From assembly GCF_000524195.1 (NCBI RefSeq), contig NW_020170452.1, forward strand, positions 295,431 through 359,430: a DNA stretch of 64,000 nucleotides. Direction: 5' to 3'. This document shows positions 27,501 to 37,000 of this stretch, piece after piece. Position numbers and translations under genes: made by a program. Every line of letters starts with the position of its first letter. The stretch's first letter is position 1. The stretch comes from Echinococcus granulosus (lineage: Eukaryota > Platyhelminthes > Cestoda > Cyclophyllidea > Taeniidae). Under the pieces are notes generated by a model. It was not told the origin of the DNA. It made no database searches and saw nothing but the letters and a program-made list of their open reading frames with translations.

Positions 27501-28000
27501 TTACCATGGAAAGCAATGTTGATGGTAAAAAATGCGAAATCCTAAGGATTTGTGTTTGAAAAATTACAAATAAAAATGAATAAATTATTTACAAATTCAG
27601 TTAAACGCATATGAAATCCCATCAGGCCTATATCAGGCGATAAAAAAGTCAAACTGGTGTTGGCTCTCCCCATGAATGGGACTGGTAACGAGAAAAAAGC
27701 GATCCATTCACCGGTGAACGTTGATCCCGCACAGTGAACTTTGAACGCGGGATATACAGGTTTGTCAATCAAAAAAGCAAATGGTCAGGTTACAAGGTTC
27801 AGTGTCAGTGGTGAGTTTGTCCACGCTAATTATTAGAAAATGGATCATTAGTAAAATGCATATGTAAAGAGCTGATGGTAGAAAAGTGATAGGGCCGATT
27901 TAAAACACCCAAACGTGTCGGACACAGAAGCAAGTTATCTGCGAACACCAAAGCTGCGTGCGTTTTAAAAATTAAAAACTGGGTAGAAAGTTCCCTCCAC
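24500..28000. other. intergenic, nothing recognised
   Basis: AT-rich sequence downstream (on the minus strand) of the micro-exon gene. An open frame at 27542-27772 (-) could be an alternative last exon of that gene but lacks a good acceptor. No AATAAA was seen on the minus strand within about 600 nt below 28012. Confidence 0.35.
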
Positions 28001-28011
28001 AGAGCGTACTT

Positions 28012-31000
28012 TCATCCATTATTCTTCAGTCCCACTAAGGTTGGAGATGGGAGTAAGTGAATGAAATAGACCACTTACCTGATGCAGCTTCAAAGGCCTT
28101 TTGACCCTCTAATGTCGGAATTGGCGAAACTACAAAAAATTCGTAAATGAAAGTTATTAGGAAGTGTAAGAGAAGAATGAACAAATGGGTGGTAGAACGT
28201 ATGGTAGGAGGAATGGACACGGGACGGATATGCAATGCAATATTTATACATGAATAAATTGGAATAAAATTAGGACAAACTTACCATCAACTATGATTGT
28301 TGCCTCGCCTTCCTCTATGACTGCTAAAGGCAGAAAATGCAATTGTGGGTAGATTAACGAGTTATGACTCAAAAAGTTGCGTTTAAGAGTTGGGGAAATG
28401 AGATTTTAAGCGTACCTTTCTCCTCAGCAGCTTTTCTTTCAATTTCTTTCTCATCAGAACCTGGAAAAAAAATCATCCCTTATGAAAACAAACGGATCGC
28501 TTAAACCCTACGCGAAATTAATAAAATTCGCTTAAAAAGGAATCATTTTTCCCATAGTACTATATTTTTGTAACAAGCAATTTTTCGCATACCTTCATCA
28601 TCACGCAACTTCTTTTCTTCTATTAGACCTGTAACAACCAATTTTTGGTAAAATTATGATGCCTCTTCTACTTTATAACATTAATGGACAAATCGGCTTT
28701 CTAAATATGATATTAAAATACTCTAATCATTCATCTTCTTGGCAAACTTAACCTCTTTTCAAATAAAATCTTTTCAAATTCAAATATTGCTACTAATTTG
28801 ATTCAATAACCGATGGAGTCATTGCCAATTCCTTGCCTAAATCAACATTCGAAGATTCTCCCTGGCGGAAGAAATTTAAAACGCCAAAATAACCAACCTT
28901 GGGTTTCATTCCTCCGTTCACATCACTCACGTTAATTGTATTTGAGACTTATAATTAATGGGGTTTTAATCAGTAAAACTCGCAATTAAAAAAGCAGAAA
29001 GATAGAAGAAGGATAGATACTGGATGGATCTATGTGGAGTAACAGATGGATAAATACGAGGTGAATGGATAGAATCAGGGTATATTGATGGAAGTATAAA
29101 CTCATGGGCACATACAAGATGGATGGAAACGGAATCGACCAAAAGGCATCATTTATGGATACATGAGGGTAAAAACGAACTATTTGGAACAAAATGAAGG
29201 CACACATACCATCTACTTGAGCATGAGCTTGTCCTCCATCTGCTTCCATGACGGCTGGAATTGGAAAAATGCAGGATTAATCAGGTTTACGAGTATATGT
29301 ACATATATATAAGTGATCATTTTCATTTCTCGTGAGCATCAAACACACCTTCTTCATCGTCAAACTTTACTGAGATTGCTTCCGCAGCCGAGGCTGAAAT
29401 TAATTGAATGTATGAAAGCAAACGGATCACTTAAGCTTCACTCCAAGTTAAACATATTTATTCAAAACAAATCCACTTTTCCATTATCCCAGTAACAGCA
29501 ATTACCTCCGTATTTTTCGGCAAACATGTTTCCTAATCAGGAGAAAACTTTTATACATACCTTTCTCATCCTGCGATTTCTCCTCCTCTGTAGACTCTGA
29601 AATAAAATTTGTCATTAGCACAATGACACCACTTATACTTTTAAATTTTTTTCAAACATTGCGACTTCCTAAATGAGATATTGAATGCTAAGACCAAATA
29701 TTTTTCCGACAAATATAATTTGTTTTTAAAAAAATCCCATCTCATACAAATATTGTCACTGCTAGCTTGCATTAAAAAATCGTTTCATTAACTGGAAATA
29801 TAGAATGGATCATTTGGCTTCCAAAATGATATGAAAGTTTACTTTTCCAAGCAGACTTAGCAAACATGAAGGAAACGAATTTCTGTAGGGGGTGGTTTAA
29901 TTTTTACCAAGTCGAATGTACCTTTGATCTGCTAATTTTAAAAAAAGCCATAAAGGAAGTTAAATTTTAACAATCAGGTTTTATATTGAAATTATTGCAC
30001 CATCACAAGCAGATTGAAGTCACGCAAAGCGGAGTGCTGAAACCATGGTAATACAGGAAGATGATTTCTTGTAGATTTCACTGATGTCAAGCCAAACATC
30101 ATGGAACCTGGCCAAGACCAGAATACAAGCACATAGGCATGATTGTTGGAATTGCAAAAATGTACGATAATAAGAGTCTTTCCAGCTCCGCAATTTAATC
30201 TTCAGTCTCATGGTTTGAAGGTATAGTAAAACCATGCACTGGTAGATCTTTAAGGAGAACTCGAATGCTGCAATAGTGATAACTCCGGTTCAAAGGAAGA
30301 AAAATCTTTTCTGTCACTGATTTTAAATAAGCAGAGAGTCGGCTGTGGATATCTGTTTCTGAGGAATTTCAAAACAGAAGGACTATTAAAACCATATTGA
30401 AATGATTAGTAAAGGTTCCCTCTCGAGCTTAAGGAGGCTGACCATTCCCCAGAGAGTGACTGATAGAGGAGGTATTTACATGCCGGAACCTCGAAAAACC
30501 AAACAAATAATGGGGCTTTAAGAAGTCGCTTTAGTTTAAGCACTTTATAGAATTTATTAAGACCCCTAAAGTGCATGACCCCATGAAAATCGCTTGAGCT
30601 ATAAGGTTTTGAGGGTGACCATGGGTCCTCAAAATATCCAAGCTTGTAATGAGGGCAGTAATACTTCGGATAATATATTTGACAATTAAGGACAGGTCGG
30701 CAAAGGTAGCAAAAAGCAAAAAATGACATAAATGAATAAACTGCCGCAAATATTTTCACTCTAAAATCCGACATTCTTAGCAGCCATACCATAAGCTTGA
30801 AATGCACACTAATGCATTATTACGTACGAAGACAAAAATGGAGGAAAAACCTTTACACCTGTCCCAAGTATTTGTTTTTGAAAATAATGGTCACTGAATA
30901 AGGTGGTTGATGCGTGACAACAAAATTTGGAACTGAATATTCTGCAACTAGCAAACAAGCTAAGGCGATCTGTTTTGATTGTTTATCAATCAGAGTTGTG

Positions 31001-34000
31001 TTCCATGTCTAAAATTTTGTCGATGTTTTTAGCTAACCCTGGTTACTACTCTCGGTCAATTACGTCAACCTGTCTGACAATAAAGTGAGAAAAAACATTT
31101 TGGCAGAGGACGATAATCTTACTATTCAGGCACTTCTAGCTTGTTGGTACTTTATGACATTAAATTTTGCATTTTCCGTCAGGAAGTGTCAGTTAATTAG
31201 GGTAGCAAAATCTGCAAGTTAATGTTAAAACACTTGTCATCAGTCGTAAAACATCGACGAATTATTATTAACGGGTACTTATTGAAGACCCAAAAAATGA
31301 AATGAATAGTGATAAAGGCGGAAAGTCACGTGGGACTTCCAAGTGTTTCAAAATTTTCACAATATCTCGAACTGTGCACGGACATGAAGTATTTTAATCA
31401 TGAAGTCGCAAATTTATTAATTTTACGAAATAAACTTCTTTAATTGAGTAAGTACGAGTACTGCGACAGAAAATAGGAAAAAATGGTTAAGTAAATAAAT
31501 TTTCGTCATCAAAGTTTAAGTGATTATAATAGTGTGAGGATGCATTCAGTATAGGCGGATTAAAAATACGAAAAAATGCGAAGGCATTAAAAATAGTGGA
31601 TTAAAAGGCTAAAGCGTGAGAGTATGTATAGATGGGTGAATTGAGGATGGATGCGGGATGCTTGAGGAGGGAATGAAAGGATATGGGGGGCATGAACACG
31701 GGACGGATGAATGAAGGTATGAATTCATGGGTGCACGCGGGGTGAAAGGAAATGGGACTTATGCGGAATGCATCGTTTGTGGATACCAAAGGTTAAATAA
31801 ACGATTTGGGCATAGGATGAAGACAAACTCACCATCTATATGCACGAAGCCTTCTCCTCCCTCTGAAGTAGCTAAAATTGGAAGATGCAGGTGTATTTTT
31901 TTCCAGCATATGCACACGCACAAAAGTGAACACTTTTGTCTGCTAAGAGTATCAAGCATACCTTCCAAGACGGCAGCATCCCTTTCGGCTCCTTCCACAT
32001 CAGAACCTGAAAGAAAATGTCCACATAAATACAAATGGAACACTTAGGCTTTACTCCGAAGTGGCTATATCTATCCAAAGTTGGAATCCCTTTCCCATTA
32101 CCCCAGTAAGATCAGTTACCTCCGTACTTTTTGACTGACATATACGTACCTTCGTCTGCATGCGATTTCTGATCATCTTTGGGACCTGAGAAAATCAGAG
32201 TTTTTGTGAAAACAATGGTGCTGCTGCAATGGCTAACCCTAATGGACAAAGCAACTTCCTAAGTACAATATTATGATACAATGGTCATTTATTTTCTCGG
32301 CACACGTCACTCCCGTTCAAACGAATTTCCATCTAATACACATATTTTGCTATTTTTACTCCATAAACCGATGAGATCTTTGACATTTCCCTACCTGGAG
32401 CGCCGTCCGAGGTTTCTTCCAGGCTCTTGATCACATTTGTCTCGTCTAAAAGAAAAAAAGTAAGACCGCAAAATAACCAACTTTGCGATCCATTCTTTTG
32501 TCTACAATCCACGTGTTAATTGGCGTCTACTTCATCGTATTTATGACTCATAATTAATGCGTTTTAATTACATATGCTTGCACTTAAATAAGTGAAAAAC
32601 GCAAGATGGATTGGTAACGGATGAATAAAGAAGGAATGAATGGGAGGTTGGATGCAGAATAAATAGAATAATGGAGAGAGATGGATGGAAGGATGGAGAC
32701 CAGTGGACGAATGAACTAATGGCTGAGTGAAAATGGAATGAATGGATGGATACAGGAGGAATGTATGGATTAAGTGACACGGGATGGATGGTTAGATAAA
32801 TGAATACATGGATGGATAGAAATTGGATGGAAGATGCAAGAAAACGAGATGGATGGATGAATGCAGAACGGAAGCGTGGATGAATGGATAGGTAGATGTG
32901 GCTGGGATGAGTGGATAGAAGGAAAAGGGGATATATACCTGTATGGAAATCAGATAAATGAACATGCATCTTGAGGTGAAGATGAAAAAAGGATAGGCAG
33001 GACAGGGATGGGAAGATAAATGCATATACATATGTACTTGGTGGATCAATATGGGATAGGTACGGAATGTATCAGTTATGGAAAACTAAGTTCAGGTAGA
33101 ACCGATACAAGGCAGAATGAAGGCAAGCATACCGTTTGTTTGAGCATGAGCTCCTGCTTTATCCGCTTTCATGACCGCTAAAATAAGAAATTACAGGGTT
33201 AATAAGTTTTACGAGCATATATACACGCATAGATGTGAGTATTTTTGTCTGCCATTAGTATCAAATATACCTTCTTTGTCGGTAGCATTTCCCTCGATTA
33301 CTTCCGCAGCTGAAACTGAAATTAATCGTCCGTAAGAAAGCAAACAATTCACTTAAGCTTCACTCTAAATTACTAATATTTATTTAACAACAAATCCCCT
33401 TTCCCATTACCCCAGTACCATTAGTTGCCTCCATATTTTTCGCCAAACAACTTCTTCTTATGAATCAAAGCCTATACGTACCTTCCTTGCCGGGCGTTTT
33501 CTTCTCCTCCGTGGGCTCTGAAACAATTGTTGGTGAAACAATAATATTGTTTCGACTTCTAAGTTTATAAGACCTAGCGGCTTAGCGACTTAGCGTTTTC
33601 TAGCCGGACGTAACTCCTTTTCACCCACATTTCTATCAAAGACAAATATTGCGACCAATTTACACCAACAACAGATGTAATCTTTGCTACTCCCTCACCT
33701 TGATTAACCATCGGGGATTCGTTTTCTTCCAAGTCCTCATTTGTCGTGCCTAAGAGAGGATAAGTAAAAAGATAAAATAGCATTCATATGAGCTTCTTCC
33801 TTCTTTCCTATCACATGACTAATGTCCATTGTCGTCCAACCAGCTTTCCATTTGCGACTCACAATTTACGCGTTTCTAATAATTAATACTTGCATTTTAA
33901 GTACTTTGAACAGACAGAAGTTTAGACTGAAACATTTGGCTTCTAAAATGATATGAAAATTAGACTCTCTACGTAGATTTGGCAAACATGAAGGTGGGAA

Positions 34001-37000
34001 GGAATCTGCGATGACTGAGCAGGTGATGTCTGATTTTGTTAAGGATTGCTTTTCTATCAAGTTAAATGTACGTATGATCTGCAATTTTTAAAGACAATTA
34101 TTGCATACTCGCAAGCAGATTGAAGCCAAGCAAAACGAGGTATTAAAACCATAAAAATGTGGTAAGATAATTTTGTTGATCGTACCAATACCTATATCAA
34201 CATTCGGGGATCCGTCCAAACGATAAAAATAGCACTCCGTTGATCTCTTATCCTCCTCTCACATCACTCCTGCCTATTGCGTCTACCTAGTTTCCTATTT
34301 GTGATTTGTCGATAATGCATTTTTGATTGTTAATGTTTGTCTTTTAAAAAGTCAAACGATACCAAACGGATGGATACCAGAATGGATGAGTGCATAGATG
34401 AATGGAAAATGAAAGAAAAGATGCATACGAAATCGACGCAGCGTTGGCCGGCTGGATTGAGAAATTAATGAATACACACGGAATGGAAGAAAACGGGATG
34501 CATACGGAGTGCATTAGTTGTGGATGCTTAAGAGTGGGCACGAACCATTTGGGTTAGAATGAAGTTAAACTTACCATTTACTTGTACATGGCCTTCCCCT
34601 ACATCTGACATCGCTACAATTGAAAAATGCAAAAACGTGTGTTTACGGACATGTCTGCATACATAGAAGGCACCATTTATTTATCGTTTATCAAACATAC
34701 CTAGTTTTCTTTTTACTTCGTCCGCAGCTTGACAAGAAAAATTTCAGCTTCATGAATATGAGAAAATCACCCAAGTCTTAGCCATAATTAATTACATTCA
34801 TACATTTAACCTCCCTTTTTCATTACATCAGTAAGATTAGGTATCACGGTATTATTCGTCAAAATGGCTCTATTTTACGACTAAAATTTATGCTTACCTT
34901 CTTCACCATGCGGTTTCTTATCTTCTATAGAGCCTGGAAGAAAATCATATTACTTTGAAACAATGATGCCACTTCTCTCTCTAGACTTGTTAGACAGCGT
35001 AGCTTTCAAACTACGAAATTAAATGCAACAGTCAATTGTTATCTCGATTGAAGTAACTCCAGTTTGAAAGAAGTCACGTCAAATTCTGCCACTGCGGCCA
35101 TTTAACAAAAACCAGTAGGGTCTGTGCCATTTCCTCACCGAAAAGATAATATGATGATTCATTTGTTTTCTTGTCTACATGTGTCTCGTCTGGAAGAGGA
35201 AAACAAGCTATAAAATACCATACTTTGTGTCCTATTCCTCCTCTAATTTCATTTGTGCTAAATGACTTCTACTTGATCGCTTTCACGGCTTACGATTAAT
35301 GCAGTTTTATGTAGAAGTGAAAAGACACAAGATGGATAGACGAATAGATGGATGGAAAGATGAATGGATGGATGGGTACGGGACGGATGGACACTTGGAC
35401 GAATTGATGCGAGATGGATTGACAAATAAATAATGAAATCATAGATAAAAATAGGATTTATACGGAATGGATAAGTTGTGGTTACGTATAGGCAAGCAGG
35501 TAAGAATTAAATTAGGATGAAAAACTTTTCCTTAATCTGAAATCGCCTATATTGAAAAAAAAAGTCTCCAAACATATGTACACACATAAGAGCAACTATT
35601 TCCATTTGTCAAGAGTATCAAACGTACCATCCCTGTCGGTAGCCTCTCCTTCGATCCCTTTAGCGGCAGAACCTGAAAGAAATTGTCCGTATAAATGCAA
35701 CTGGACCACTTAGGCTTTACCCCCAAATTAACTATACTTTTCCAGCAATGGGATTCCTTTCCCATTACCCTAGCATCATAATTTGCCTCCGCACCTTTTG
35801 GCAGATACAGCTCCCTTTCAGGAATAAAATTTTACGCGTACCTTCCCCATTATACGATTTCTTCTCTTCTCTAGAACCTCGAAAAATTGATTTCCCTCAG
35901 AAACAATGGTGACACTTTCATTTTAAAACAAATTGGTCAACGCAAAATGCTCTGGTCAACGGTTTTCTAGGCACGTGTTACTCCTGTTGAAACGATAAAC
36001 AAAAATTTCAAATCCTTACCTGGAATGTTGAATGAGGGTCCTTCCACTGTCCTTTTCCCATTCGTCACGACTGTAGGGGGAGAGTGAAACGATAAAATAG
36101 CCCTTCTTTAGGTTTTATTCTTTCCAAAACACGACTCGTGTCAAATGCCCTCAACTTATTTGTACTTACGACTCCCAATTAATGTATTTCTAATAGCCGA
36201 ATGCTTGTATTTAAAGCAGCAAAATTACACAAGATAGATAGGTACTGGATGAGGACATGCATAGGTTGGTGGTAGGGGAATGAATGGACGAATGAAACCC
36301 TGGATAAGGGATGGATGGAGGGAGGGGTGAGAAGGTGGGCGGATACGGTTTGGATAATAGGTGGATGTTTCGAAAAGTTTCTAAATAGACTTCTAATCTA
36401 CTCTAACAGGAGCTCCTCCTGGGTCTCTTATTTCCAAAATCGTAAGACCATAGCTGTGACTATTCTCGTGATCCTAAATAAATGTATGGTAAAGGTGATT
36501 CTTTAGCAACAAATAGGAAGAATTGTGTTTACAAATTACGACATTTAAGTAAAAAAGTGCGCCTTCCTCTCCATACCATGGGAAAATGCAGTAAACTCAT
36601 ACCTTAGGTTAAATGAGTGCCAAGTTGATGATTTTGATTAGGAAAATTGCAGAATGATTAATTTTTGACCTGACAGATACAGGGCTTGTGATAGGTCTAA
36701 TCGCACTTTGATAATTAGTACAGCCTCTTAAACCCTAGAAACACTACACTAATCCAAAACGCTCCGCTAAGAGTTAATCCCGAAATTACAGTCTTTCTTC
36801 AACTGTAGCCAAATTTTATTTGTTTTGTTTTTGATAAAGACGTAATATTAGGCTTGAACAAAAATGATTCGCTGTTATAAGCCACAAAATATATACATTG
36901 AAACGGCTTTCCTCTATGTCAGTAATGATACACAAAGTAGAACTAAACATCTGCATTAAATTCTTTCGTTGTTTTGAAAAAGGAGAGGAAAAAAAATTAA

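Noticed and set aside
30406..30807. 133-codon minus-strand open frame rich in aromatic residues
   Set aside because: Lies in the long intron of the micro-exon gene, with no splice borders of the right phase and no domain.
31727..33049. open frames of 85-133 codons across cassettes 3-4
   Set aside because: They run through satellite and intron sequence (Ser/His/Pro-rich), and the correct coding is carried by the micro-exons.
28985..36365. regularly spaced repeats that might suggest a CRISPR array
   Set aside because: The repeats are degenerate tetranucleotide satellites inside eukaryotic introns; there are no exact direct repeats with unique spacers.
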